DNA of 64,000 bases from an uncultured Lachnospiraceae bacterium (lineage in GTDB: Bacteria > Bacillota > Clostridia > Lachnospirales > Lachnospiraceae), in contig CANSPM010000006.1 of the NCBI GenBank assembly GCA_947648875.1, positions 44,497 to 108,496 of the forward strand, read 5' to 3'. The notes beneath the pieces were generated by a model. It was given only the letters and a program-made list of their open reading frames with translations. It did no database searches and had not been told where the DNA came from. Each line of letters opens with the position of its first letter. The first letter of the stretch is position 1. Positions 1-8,202 of this stretch are shown here, one piece after another. The position numbers and the translations under genes are program-made.

Positions 1-1
1 A

Positions 2-418
2 AGGATTCGTCCGCAGCAACTTCACCTGGGCAGTGTGTACCTGATCGCAAGGGACTTTGAGGCATCCGTCGCTTTTTATGAAAAACTTCTTTCCATGGGG
101 GTGTCCAACCGGAACTGCGGCAACAGGTTTGCGGAATTTTTCTTTGACAACAAATGTCTGGCCATTATGAATGAGGAGAACCTGCCCGGACATCACTACG
201 GAGAGGGAGACCACAAGTTTGTGTTGAATTTTTGGGTGGAGGATCTGAGGAGAGAGTACCGGCGAGTGAAAGAACTGGGGATAGGCCGGATGACCGGGAT
301 TGAGAAAGTCCATGAAGGATATTACTATTTCAACATTTATGATCCGGACCGTAACGTGTGTGAGATAACCGGCGGGTATGAGGAGCATAAGATATCGGAT
401 GGCGGTGTTTCATATTAA
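2..418 (+). CDS. VOC-fold (glyoxalase/dioxygenase-like) protein, 5' end cut by window
   Basis: The reading frame is open to the left edge, so the true start probably lies outside; a GTG at 35 is possible but would remove the residues leading into the first beta strand. The sequence reads GSVYLIARDFEASVAFYEKL, the usual opening of a vicinal-oxygen-chelate domain, and ends with a YYYFNIYDPDRNVCEI strand matching the conserved DPDGN.xE segment of the fold, whose glutamate is a metal ligand in many members. About 138 residues are visible, which is one VOC domain pair. The substrate cannot be told from sequence; such genes are often labelled glyoxalase or bleomycin-resistance-like without proof. 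Confidence 0.75.
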   Translation, partial: RIRPQQLHLGSVYLIARDFEASVAFYEKLLSMGVSNRNCGNRFAEFFFDNKCLAIMNEENLPGHHYGEGDHKFVLNFWVEDLRREYRRVKELGIGRMTGIEKVHEGYYYFNIYDPDRNVCEITGGYEEHKISDGGVSY

Positions 419-553
419 AGTGGCAGGGATTCCGTCGGAACTTAAATCTGTCTGGTCAATGAATGTGGAAAGAACGTTTTACAGCGTCGAAACAGACATG
501 TCCGGTAAGGGCATGGCAGTCTGAAAGCGGAACGAATGAGAGGAGAAAATGAG

Positions 554-823
554 ATGAACAGAGTATGTCAGAGCTGCAGCATGATGATGGGGGAGGAGGA
601 TTACGGGCACAATGCCGATGGAAGCAGAAACACGGATTACTGCAAATACTGCTTTCCCAACGGAAACTTCGGAAGAGACGAAACCATGGAAGAAATGATA
701 GAAAGCTGTATTCCGTTTTGGGTGAGGGGCGGAAAATGTAAAACTTCGGAGGAAGCCCGAGAGCAGATGAAAATGCTGTTTCCGACTTTGAAGAGATGGA
801 AGAACCAGGGACGGCCGCAATAA
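554..823 (+). CDS. small zinc-ribbon protein
   Basis: An 89-residue protein with an N-terminal CQSC motif and a later CKYC motif around residue 35, which together look like a four-cysteine zinc ribbon of the 'putative zinc ribbon domain' type found in many Firmicutes. The C-terminal half is helical, ending in LFPTLKRWK. I chose the ATG at 554 because AGGAG at 541-545 sits 8 bases upstream; an in-frame ATG at 536 has no such site. Function is unknown: the family has no established reaction. The gene's last codons form part of a terminator hairpin. Confidence 0.75.
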   Translation: MNRVCQSCSMMMGEEDYGHNADGSRNTDYCKYCFPNGNFGRDETMEEMIESCIPFWVRGGKCKTSEEAREQMKMLFPTLKRWKNQGRPQ

Positions 824-844
824 AGCGGCGGTCCCAAACTTTTT
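808..844 (+). terminator. rho-independent terminator overlapping the end of the zinc-ribbon gene
   Basis: GGGACGGCCGC at 808-818 pairs with GCGGCGGTCCC at 825-835 (one G-G mismatch) around a 6-base loop, followed by a short T run at 840-844. The 5' arm and the stop codon are inside the preceding gene. Confidence 0.7.
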
Positions 845-855
845 GTCTAATGGAA

Positions 856-884
856 TTGCTTTTTAGGAATAAATTGGTTATAAT
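856..884 (+). promoter_or_regulatory. sigma-A-type promoter for the nucleoside salvage genes
   Basis: TTGCTT at 856-861, a 17-base spacer and TATAAT at 879-884 stand just after the terminator and about 30 bases before the phosphorylase start. Confidence 0.6.
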
Positions 885-914
885 GTGCGTGTAGGAAAAG
901 AAAAGGAGAACGCC

Positions 915-1751
915 ATGCAATCAACGGTCTATGAGAAACTGAAAAAATGTGAATCCTGTGTACGGCGGATCACGGATTTTACTCCCAGAGTGGCAATTGT
1001 TCTTGGCTCCGGGCTGGGGGACTACGCAGACACCATAAGGGTTGTGGCCCAGGTGCCTTATGGAGAGATCGAGGGATTCCCTGTTTCCACTGTTCCGGGA
1101 CATGACGGGCGGTTTATCTTCGGTTATGTGGAAGACGTACCGGTTGTGTGCATGAAGGGAAGAGTACATTACTATGAGGGCTACGACATCAGTGATGTGG
1201 TTTTGCCCATACGGCTTATAAAATTGCTGGGGGCGGAGATTCTCTTTCTTACAAACGCCTCCGGCGGTGTAAACACATCCTTCCACGCGGGAGATCTGAT
1301 GCTGATTACCGATCATATTTCCTGCTTCGCGCCCAATCCGCTGATCGGCGGAAATATTGAGCAGCTGGGGACTCGTTTCCCGGATATGAGCCATGTATAT
1401 GACCTAGGCCTACAGGATATCATAAAGACGGCAGCCAGGGAGAGGGGGATCTTTCTCCAGCAGGGGGTGTATGCCCAGCTGACGGGGCCTTCTTTTGAGA
1501 CTCCTGCCGAGATCCGGATGTTGCGGATATTGGGATGTGACGCAGTGGGTATGAGCACGGCGGTGGAGGCAGTGGCTGCCGCGCATACGGGCATGCGCGT
1601 CTGCGGGATCTCCTGTGTGTGCAACCTGGCTGCGGGCATGACGGCCAACCCTTTGAGCCATAAGGAGGTGCAGGAGGCAGCGGATCAGGTGGCGCCCGCG
1701 TTTAAGAGTCTGGTGACGGAATCAATAAAGGGGTTCGGTACAATACAGTAG
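915..1751 (+). CDS. punA: purine nucleoside phosphorylase (trimeric, inosine/guanosine type)
   Basis: Splits inosine or guanosine with phosphate into the free base and ribose-1-phosphate, feeding purine salvage in the cytosol. Recognised by the phosphate-binding VLGSGLGDYAD near residue 30, GFPVSTVPGHDG, KGRVHYYEGY, the long TNASGGVNTSFHAGD loop, and GPSFETPAEIRMLRILG with the base-binding glutamate. The 278 residues fit the trimeric PNP family. The ATG at 915 is preceded by AAGGAG at 903-908; the frame extends further upstream but without a site. It heads a run of nucleoside and base salvage genes (cytidine deaminase, an amidohydrolase, a purine permease), which agrees with its role. Confidence 0.93.
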   Translation: MQSTVYEKLKKCESCVRRITDFTPRVAIVLGSGLGDYADTIRVVAQVPYGEIEGFPVSTVPGHDGRFIFGYVEDVPVVCMKGRVHYYEGYDISDVVLPIRLIKLLGAEILFLTNASGGVNTSFHAGDLMLITDHISCFAPNPLIGGNIEQLGTRFPDMSHVYDLGLQDIIKTAARERGIFLQQGVYAQLTGPSFETPAEIRMLRILGCDAVGMSTAVEAVAAAHTGMRVCGISCVCNLAAGMTANPLSHKEVQEAADQVAPAFKSLVTESIKGFGTIQ

Positions 1752-1868
1752 GAAATTTGCATTTCATCAAACAGGGGAGAGGTGTTGCTCACTGGCCGTG
1801 GCCAGAGGAGAAAAGTCCGTGTTGGGGCAGTACATACGCGGATTGCAATGCGTCGGAAGGGGTATGCT

Positions 1869-2315
1869 GTGGACAGACAGAAGCGTAACAAGGAACTGAT
1901 ACAGGCGGCCATGGAGGCAAGGAAGCTGGCTTATGCGCCCTATTCCCGGTATTTGGTGGGAGCGGCTCTGCTGACGGGCGAAGGGGAAGTCTACCAGGGC
2001 TGCAATATAGAGAACGCCTCCTATGGGGCCACTAACTGTGCCGAGCGGACAGCCTTTTTCAAGGCAGTCAGTCAGGGGAGCAGGGATTTTCTGGCCATTG
2101 CCATTGTGGGCGGCAGCGGGGAAGGGCCGCAAGGCGATTGTTTTCCGGAAATGGCGTATCCCTGCGGCATATGTCGACAGGTGATGCGGGAGTTCTGCGG
2201 GCCGGATTTTTGTATTCTAGTGGGCAGAAGTACAGAGGATTTTGAGGAATATACATTGAAAGAGCTGCTGCCTGAGAGTTTTGGACCTTATATGGCTATG
2301 TGGAGGAATTGTTGA
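1869..2315 (+). CDS. cdd: cytidine deaminase
   Basis: Hydrolytic deamination of cytidine or deoxycytidine to uridine or deoxyuridine. Zinc-site motifs are present: CAERTAFFKA holds the Cys ligand and catalytic Glu, and PCGICRQVMREF holds the other two Cys ligands; YAPYSRYLVGAAL is the conserved opening. I chose the GTG at 1869 (GGAAGGGG about 6 bases upstream), which gives 148 residues, normal for the family; the frame is open as far as 1782 but that extension has no homology-like sequence. It follows the phosphorylase by about 115 bases and is probably co-transcribed. Confidence 0.92.
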   Translation: MDRQKRNKELIQAAMEARKLAYAPYSRYLVGAALLTGEGEVYQGCNIENASYGATNCAERTAFFKAVSQGSRDFLAIAIVGGSGEGPQGDCFPEMAYPCGICRQVMREFCGPDFCILVGRSTEDFEEYTLKELLPESFGPYMAMWRNC

Positions 2316-2414
2316 ACTGATCATTGGATTGATAAGACATAATAAAGAGAAGAAAAGCAAGTAGAAACGCTTTTCCGAAAAGGGAGATAAAGAAAAAAGG
2401 GGAAAGAAAAGGGA

Positions 2415-3719
2415 ATGAATTTAAGATTATATAATGCCAGAATTTTGACCATGGAACCTGGCAGGGATATCTTTTTTGGAGAGATCTGGGTCAAGAACGA
2501 AAAGATCGTTTATGTGGCGGATCAGGAGGAGATCGAGAGGGAGTGGAGGGGGGAGGGAGTCCCCCGAATCTCCTGGGATTGTGAGATAGACTGTGAGGGG
2601 AATCTGTTGATGCCGGGATTTAAGAACGCGCACACCCATTCCGCCATGACTTTCCTGCGGTCCGCGTCAGATGACGTACCTTTACAAAACTGGCTACAGG
2701 ACAGCGTATTTCCGATGGAGAAGAAACTGAGGGATCAGGATATCTATCAGATGACCCGGCTGGCGATTCTGGAGTATCTTACCAGCGGCATAACCGCCAT
2801 TTTTGATATGTATCTGCGGCCTGACGTGACCGCGAAAGCCTGTCAGGACATGGGAATGCGCTGCGTGTTGGTCAGCGGCCTGAACAATTTTACCTCCTCC
2901 ATAACCCAGGTGGAGGAGGAGTATATGCACTGGAACCGCAAAAACCCTCTGATCAGTTACCAGCTGGGCTTTCACGCGGAATATACCTGCGACCGGGCGC
3001 TGATGGTACAGCTGTCCGGGCTGGCTCATCGGCACAGGGCGCCGGTGTTTACCCATATGTCCGAAACTATGGAGGAAGTGCGGGAGTGCAAGAAAAAATA
3101 CGGTATGACCCCTGCCTTTTTTCTGGATTCTCTGGGAATGTTTGATTTTGGAGGAGGCGGGTACCACTGTGTACATATGACGGATTCGGATATGGATGTT
3201 TTCCGCAGACACCGGATGTATGTAATCACCAATCCGGCCTCCAACGCCAAGTTGGCCAGCGGAGTGGCTCCCATCAGGGATTTCCTCAAAGGGCAGATTC
3301 CGGTGGCCATCGGGACGGACGGCGCTGGCAGTAACAATGCGCTGGACATGTTTCGGGAAATGTTTCTGGTTTCCGGGTTGTCCAAGCTGCGGGAGATGGA
3401 TGCCGCCAGTCTGGACGCCATGGAGGTGCTGAAGATGGCTACGGTAAACGGAGCCAGGGCCATGCGCCTCGGCAGGGCGGACGTACTGGCCAAGGGGAAA
3501 CTTGCGGATATGATTTTGTTGGATTTGCAGCAGCCCAACATGCAGCCCATCCACAATATTCCGAAAAACATAGTTTACTCCGGCAGCAAATCCAATGTAA
3601 AGATGACTGTCATAAACGGCAGGATTCTGTACAAAGACGGATGGTTCAATATAGGAGATAAGCCCGAAAATATTTACGCGGCCTGCAACGCCATCGTACA
3701 GAGGTTGTTATCTGAGTGA
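2415..3719 (+). CDS. MtaD/SsnA-like amidohydrolase (nucleoside or methylthioadenosine/SAH deaminase family)
   Basis: A 434-residue metal-dependent hydrolase of the amidohydrolase superfamily. The first metal motif is NAHTHS (His73 and His75); later ligands are FHAEYTC near 188, THMSETMEE near 215, and GTDGAGSNN near 300 with the catalytic Asp. The opening and closing beta strands (NARILTMEP; VKMTVINGRILYKDG) are typical of MtaD-type adenosine/5'-methylthioadenosine/S-adenosylhomocysteine deaminases, and the neighbours (phosphorylase, cytidine deaminase, purine permease) point to deamination of an adenine nucleoside. Exact substrate is inference; atrazine/guanine-type deaminases share the fold. 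A purine-rich GGGGAAAGAAAAGGG stretch stands just upstream of the start. Confidence 0.8.
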   Translation: MNLRLYNARILTMEPGRDIFFGEIWVKNEKIVYVADQEEIEREWRGEGVPRISWDCEIDCEGNLLMPGFKNAHTHSAMTFLRSASDDVPLQNWLQDSVFPMEKKLRDQDIYQMTRLAILEYLTSGITAIFDMYLRPDVTAKACQDMGMRCVLVSGLNNFTSSITQVEEEYMHWNRKNPLISYQLGFHAEYTCDRALMVQLSGLAHRHRAPVFTHMSETMEEVRECKKKYGMTPAFFLDSLGMFDFGGGGYHCVHMTDSDMDVFRRHRMYVITNPASNAKLASGVAPIRDFLKGQIPVAIGTDGAGSNNALDMFREMFLVSGLSKLREMDAASLDAMEVLKMATVNGARAMRLGRADVLAKGKLADMILLDLQQPNMQPIHNIPKNIVYSGSKSNVKMTVINGRILYKDGWFNIGDKPENIYAACNAIVQRLLSE

Positions 3720-3839
3720 TCCGCTCAGACATCAATAGTCACTGTTAATCCTCTTCTGACAGTAGATCCGGACCATGTTTCCGGCAGAAAACGGCCGTCC
3801 ACTGGCAGCAAGGGGAATCTTAAATCAGGAGGGAACCAA

Positions 3840-5264
3840 ATGTTGGAAAAACTCTTTCATCTCAAAGAGAACAAAACAAATGTTAAGACCGAGATCATTG
3901 CGGGATTGACGACATTCATGACCATGGCGTACATTATCGCCCTCAATCCCAATCTGCTCACCGGCTTTGGCTATAACGGGACACCGGCGCTTTGGAACGC
4001 TGTATTTTTGTCAACCTGTATTGCCTCGGCGGTGGGTATGTTTGTCATGGCTTTCCTGGCAAACAAGCCCTTTGCCATGGCGCCCGGCATGGGGCTGAAC
4101 AGTTTCTTTGCCGTGGTGGTTGCCAATATTGTAAGCATCACCGGGCTTTCCTATGTGGAATCCTTTCAGGCAGGCCTGTGCATTATTCTGGTGGAAGGCA
4201 TTGTATTTCTGGCTTTGTCGGTGCTGAATGTGCGGGAAAAGATTGTGGATGCCATTCCTCTGGGGGTGCGTCTGGGGATTGCGCCAGCCATCGGTCTGAT
4301 GCTGATGAACATTGGCCTTGGCTCCAACGCGGGCGTCGGCGCAAACAGCCAGTTTTATGTAATGCGTGACTTTTTTGGTTCTCTCACGGCCGGTCTTGCC
4401 AGCACAAATATGGGAGAGGATTATTCCGCCATGGTGCTGACCGTGGTGACTATGTTTGTGGGTCTGTTTGCAATCGTGATTCTGGCGCAGAAAGGCGTGA
4501 AAGCGGCTGTAATTCTGGGCATGTTGGCGGCCAGCGTGATCTACTGGGCGGGGCAGGCCATATTCCTACACACAAATCCTTTCGCCAGTCTACAGGGAGC
4601 CTCCTTTGTACCGGCCTTTGGGGATATGGTATCTACAACCCTGTTTAAGTTTAATTTTAAAGGCCTGATGGAGATTGGCTGGTTTACGGCGATCACGCTG
4701 GTAATCACCTTCTGCATTATTGACATGTTTGATACCATCGGTACGCTGGTGGGCACTGCCAGCCGCGCGGGTATGTTGGATAAAAACGGCAAGATGCCCA
4801 AAATGAAGGAGGCTTTGCTGGCGGATGCCGTGGGTACCGTAGCCGGCTCTCTGACGGGGACTTCCACGGTCACGACCTTTGTGGAATCCGCTTCCGGTGT
4901 GGAGGCTGGCGGTCGTACCGGACTGACGGCCCTGACCACGGGCATTGTATTTCTGGCCTGTGTGTTTATTGCGCCTGTTGCGGCAATCATACCTGCGGCA
5001 GCTACTTCCGCAGCCCTGATCTACGTGGGTGTACTGATGATTACCGGTCTGAAAAACATTAATTTTGGCGATATTGCCCAGGTTCTGCCCGTGGCAATTA
5101 TGCTGATCTCCATGCCCATTTCCGGCTCCATAGGGCATGCGATTGGTCTGGGACTGATATCCTATACCGTTATCAAAGTATTTACCGGAAAAGCGAAGGA
5201 TGTGTCCGCGCTGACCTATGTGATTTCCGCAATTTTCCTGGTGAAATTCTTCCTGGTGGTATAG
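3840..5264 (+). CDS. NCS2-family purine permease (guanine/hypoxanthine/adenine)
   Basis: Imports purine bases by proton symport across the cytoplasmic membrane. The 474-residue protein is strongly hydrophobic throughout, in keeping with the 14-helix NCS2 (AzgA/PbuG-like) fold, and carries AGLTTFMTMAYIIALNPNLL at the start, FAMAPGMGLNSFFA, and DMFDTIGTLVGTASRAGM, which hold the substrate-site residues in this family. AGGAGG at 3827-3832 precedes the ATG. It closes the nucleoside-salvage run: bases taken up here, or released by the phosphorylase, enter the same pool. A terminator follows at 5301-5332. Which purine is preferred cannot be read from the sequence. Confidence 0.9.
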   Translation: MLEKLFHLKENKTNVKTEIIAGLTTFMTMAYIIALNPNLLTGFGYNGTPALWNAVFLSTCIASAVGMFVMAFLANKPFAMAPGMGLNSFFAVVVANIVSITGLSYVESFQAGLCIILVEGIVFLALSVLNVREKIVDAIPLGVRLGIAPAIGLMLMNIGLGSNAGVGANSQFYVMRDFFGSLTAGLASTNMGEDYSAMVLTVVTMFVGLFAIVILAQKGVKAAVILGMLAASVIYWAGQAIFLHTNPFASLQGASFVPAFGDMVSTTLFKFNFKGLMEIGWFTAITLVITFCIIDMFDTIGTLVGTASRAGMLDKNGKMPKMKEALLADAVGTVAGSLTGTSTVTTFVESASGVEAGGRTGLTALTTGIVFLACVFIAPVAAIIPAAATSAALIYVGVLMITGLKNINFGDIAQVLPVAIMLISMPISGSIGHAIGLGLISYTVIKVFTGKAKDVSALTYVISAIFLVKFFLVV

Positions 5265-5300
5265 TGCGGGATTGCGTTCAAATATTGTAAAACGGCGAAA

Positions 5301-5332
5301 AGAGGGCAGTATATCCAATCTGCTCTCTTTTT
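5301..5332 (+). terminator. rho-independent terminator after the purine permease
   Basis: AGAGGGCAG at 5301-5309 pairs with CTGCTCTCT at 5320-5328 (one G-U pair) across a 10-base loop and is followed by TTTT. It separates the permease from the MutS-like gene and argues against the upstream TTG start for that gene. Confidence 0.7.
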
Positions 5333-5349
5333 GCCAGAGAGGCAGGCAG

Positions 5350-7044
5350 ATGGAATATATCATATTTTGGGGTGCCATGGGGCTTTTTGTTCTGGTTTTG
5401 ATGGGGCAGGGAGTTCTGGCGGACAGCAGAGAGAAGAAACGATTTGAGCGGAAACTCTACGAAAGCTATGGAAAGAGGCCGGACAAGGAATACAAGGTGG
5501 AGCGCTTTGTGCGTATTTCCGGATACTATGAACATCACAGGGAACCCGGACAGATTGATGATATCACCTGGGACGACTTGTCCATGGACCAGGTGTTCAT
5601 GCGGCTGAACTACACCATATCTTCCAGCGGGGAGGAGGTGCTGTATCATATGCTTCGCACCCCGGTCCGGTCCCAGGAGGAACTGGCGTATTTTGACAGG
5701 GTAGTGACTTACTTTATGGAACATCCGAAGCAGCGGGTGGCTTTCCAGAAACTAATGCGGAGTCTGGGAAGCACCGGGAAGTTTTCCCTGTATGATTATC
5801 TGGAATATCTGCACACTCTGGGAGAAAGATCCAATGCAAGAGATACCCTTGTCAATCTGCTGTATTTCCCCGCCATACTGCTGCTGTTTTTCAAACTGCC
5901 CGTGGGGTTGTCCGCCATCGCCGTGCTGATGGTATACAATATTGTCACCTACATGGGAATCAAGAGGGAAATTGAACCCTATGTCACCAGCCTGGCCTAT
6001 ATTGCCCGGCTGCTCTCGGAGGCACAGGCGGCAGCCGATTTACAGATTCCGGTGTGTGAACGGGAAAATCAGCAGCTCCTTCGGGGAAAAAAGACGCTAA
6101 ACAAGTCCCAGAGAGGCGCTTTCTGGGTGTTTTCCAAGACAGGAACGTCCACGGGAGGAAGTCCAGCGGATGTGCTGCTGGACTATGTGCGGATGGCGTT
6201 TCATGTGGACCTGATTATTTTTAACCGTATGCTGCGGGAGATCGGCAGACATGGAGAGGAGATTGACCAATTGATTACGACACTGGGATATCTGGAGTCT
6301 GCTGTCAGCATTGCCATGTACCGGGCGAGTCTGGACGCGGAAGGTTTGACCTGGTGCAGGCCGGATCTCCAGGGGAATACCCTTTCCGCAGAGCAGCTGT
6401 ATCACCCGTTGATTGATCAGCCGGTGAAAAACAGTATATTCACTCACAGAGGCGTGCTGCTGACAGGCTCCAATGCCTCCGGCAAATCTACCTTTCTCAA
6501 AACCGTGGCTCTGGGCGCTCTGATGGCGCAGACGCTGCATATGGTTTTGGCAGACAGCTATCGTGCTCCCCTGTACCGCATCTATTCCTCCATGTCTCTT
6601 CGGGATGACCTGGAGGGAGGGGAAAGTTATTATATAGTGGAAATCAAATCTCTGAAGCGTATTTTGGACGCCAGGAGAGAAGAGGGTGCCAGACCGATTC
6701 TGTGCTTTGTAGACGAGGTGCTACGGGGAACTAATACGGTGGAACGGATCGCGGCGGCCACTCAGATTCTGGTCAGTCTCACGGGAGAGGGGATTCAGTG
6801 CTTTGCCGCCACCCACGATATCGAACTGACGGATCTGTTGGCCGACTTGTACGATAATTATCATTTTGAAGAGGAGATCCGGGAGGGTGACATTCTCTTT
6901 AACTACACTTTGCGTGAGGGCAGGGCAAACAGCCGAAATGCAATCCGGCTGCTGGAGATCATGGGTTATGATCCGTCAATTATACAGAAGGCTCAGACCC
7001 AGGCGGAGGGATTTCTGCGACAGGGAATCTGGAAACTGTCTTGA
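5350..7044 (+). CDS. membrane-anchored MutS-like DNA-binding ATPase
   Basis: A 564-residue protein whose C-terminal third is the ABC-type ATPase domain of MutS: Walker A GSNASGKST near residue 373, a signature region MSLRDDLEGGESYY, Walker B CFVDEVLRGTN near 455, and the following ATHDIEL switch histidine. It lacks the N-terminal mismatch-binding domain of true MutS. Unlike MutS it has a hydrophobic N-terminal helix (residues 1-25) and a second hydrophobic pair near 166-202, so it is probably tethered to the membrane. Such short MutS relatives are widespread in Clostridia and Bacteroidetes and their job is not established. The frame is open from a TTG at 5272, but that start lies before a terminator; the ATG at 5350 is preferred. 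Confidence 0.8.
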   Translation: MEYIIFWGAMGLFVLVLMGQGVLADSREKKRFERKLYESYGKRPDKEYKVERFVRISGYYEHHREPGQIDDITWDDLSMDQVFMRLNYTISSSGEEVLYHMLRTPVRSQEELAYFDRVVTYFMEHPKQRVAFQKLMRSLGSTGKFSLYDYLEYLHTLGERSNARDTLVNLLYFPAILLLFFKLPVGLSAIAVLMVYNIVTYMGIKREIEPYVTSLAYIARLLSEAQAAADLQIPVCERENQQLLRGKKTLNKSQRGAFWVFSKTGTSTGGSPADVLLDYVRMAFHVDLIIFNRMLREIGRHGEEIDQLITTLGYLESAVSIAMYRASLDAEGLTWCRPDLQGNTLSAEQLYHPLIDQPVKNSIFTHRGVLLTGSNASGKSTFLKTVALGALMAQTLHMVLADSYRAPLYRIYSSMSLRDDLEGGESYYIVEIKSLKRILDARREEGARPILCFVDEVLRGTNTVERIAAATQILVSLTGEGIQCFAATHDIELTDLLADLYDNYHFEEEIREGDILFNYTLREGRANSRNAIRLLEIMGYDPSIIQKAQTQAEGFLRQGIWKLS

Positions 7045-7142
7045 CGGAGACTGGCAGGTATTGCTATAATAGTTTTTGCAAAGCGGCTTTCCAATGCTGG
7101 CTGGGAAGCCGTGGAATACTTAAATCAGGAGGCATTTTTATT

Positions 7143-7295
7143 ATGATAGCTTTTTTCAATTCGTTTTTATCCTATCTGATGCTTATGGTGGTAATCGCAG
7201 CTGTGGCGGGGATAGCGATCTTTATTGGCATAACCATGCGCAGGAAAAAGAATTTGACGGAGACAGCGGAAACGGAACATGCGGGAGAAAAGTAA
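7143..7295 (+). CDS. 50-residue single-span membrane protein
   Basis: Starts at ATG 7143 with AGGAGG at 7127-7132, spacing 10. The first 32 residues form a hydrophobic helix (SYLMLMVVIAAVAGIAIFIG), followed by a basic MRRKK stop-transfer and a charged tail (TETAETEHAGEK), so the C-terminus should lie in the cytoplasm. Its last 17 bases overlap the start of the phosphatase gene, which suggests translational coupling. No function is recognised. An open frame extends upstream to 7041 but it has no ribosome site and would start with unrelated sequence. Confidence 0.65.
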   Translation: MIAFFNSFLSYLMLMVVIAAVAGIAIFIGITMRRKKNLTETAETEHAGEK

Positions 7296-7992
7296 ACCGG
7301 ATTTTACCACTCTGCTGTGGGATGTGGACGGGACTTTGCTGGATTTTGATTATTCCATGCGGGGAGCGCTGCGGAAATGTTTTTACACTGCCGGAAAACC
7401 CCTCACGGAGGAGATGATCCGGAACTACAGCCAGATCAATGACAGCTACTGGAGGAGACTGGAGCGGGGAGAAGTGACCAGGGAGCAGCTTCTGACCGGT
7501 CGGTTTCGGGATTTTTTTGCCCTGGAGAAACTGGAAGGCATAGACCTGGAGGCTTTCCAGGAGGAGTTTGTATCTGGCCTGGGGCAGATCTACGCGTATA
7601 GGGATGACTCGCTTACGTTGGTAAAATCCTTGCAGGGGCATTATAGACAGTATGTGGTCACCAACGGCGTGACGGGCGTTCAGGAGAGCAAATTGCGCCT
7701 TTCCGGTCTTGCGGAGGTCATGGACGGCGTGTTTATCTCTGAGATGATCGGTCATGCCAAACCCGGCAGAATTTTTTTTGAGTACTGCCTTGAGCGCCTG
7801 GAGGAGAAGGACCGGGGGCGGATACTGATTGTGGGGGATTCCATGACCAGTGATATTCTGGGCGGTATGCAGGCCGGGATACGGACCTGTTGGTATAATC
7901 CGAAAGGGCAATCCTGCGACTATCCCTACAGAGCCGATTATGAAATATTTGTCTTGCAGCAGCTTTATGAGGTATTGGGCATTTATGTATAG
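7279..7992 (+). CDS. yjjG: HAD-superfamily noncanonical nucleotidase, YjjG type
   Basis: A 237-residue phosphohydrolase with HAD motif I WDVDGTLLDF (Asp15 nucleophile, Asp17), motif II VVTNGVTGVQ, motif III Lys in HAKPG, and motif IV GDSMTSDILGG. The N-terminal cap (MRGALRKCFYTAG) and the VTNGV and GDS.TSDI patterns are those of the YjjG family, which dephosphorylates pyrimidine nucleoside monophosphates, including mutagenic analogues, and so cleans nucleotide pools. It overlaps the preceding small membrane protein by 17 bases and is followed by a terminator-like hairpin at 8081. Confidence 0.85.
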   Translation: MREKSKPDFTTLLWDVDGTLLDFDYSMRGALRKCFYTAGKPLTEEMIRNYSQINDSYWRRLERGEVTREQLLTGRFRDFFALEKLEGIDLEAFQEEFVSGLGQIYAYRDDSLTLVKSLQGHYRQYVVTNGVTGVQESKLRLSGLAEVMDGVFISEMIGHAKPGRIFFEYCLERLEEKDRGRILIVGDSMTSDILGGMQAGIRTCWYNPKGQSCDYPYRADYEIFVLQQLYEVLGIYV

Positions 7993-8080
7993 CTCTGTCT
8001 GTCGGCGTCTCCTCTTTCTTTCGCCCTGCGGAGCGACAACAGATTCAGGGTAGTTCGTTCAAAGATGCGTGCCCGTATTC

Positions 8081-8128
8081 CAGCCTGACCAGGGATATAG
8101 AGATATATATCCGGCCAGGCTGCTTTTT
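8081..8128 (+). terminator. imperfect terminator hairpin after the YjjG gene
   Basis: CAGCCTGACC at 8081-8090 pairs imperfectly with GGCCAGGCTG at 8113-8122, extended by GATAT/ATATC pairing towards the loop, and CTTTTTC follows at 8123-8129. The remainder of the 210-base gap before the WYL gene shows nothing I recognise. Confidence 0.55.
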
Positions 8129-8202
8129 CGGCATCACGAGAGGGATTCATTTTGCGGCGGCCGGTTTTGTCGTCTGCGCATACGAACAGGAGATAAAGAT
8201 CT

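Noticed and set aside
1787..1831. GAGGAGAAAAGTCCGTG looks like the start of RNase P RNA
   Set aside because: Only this short word fits; the conserved regions that should follow are absent and cytidine deaminase coding begins within 40 bases.
2694..3554. Long antisense frame opposite the MtaD-like gene (and similar ones opposite mutS, mutL, nrdD)
   Set aside because: His/Gln-rich, low-complexity translations typical of antisense GC-rich coding; no start signals.
3720..3839. Purine riboswitch before the purine permease
   Set aside because: The conserved purine-aptamer loops and P1 pattern are not found; only small hairpins are present.
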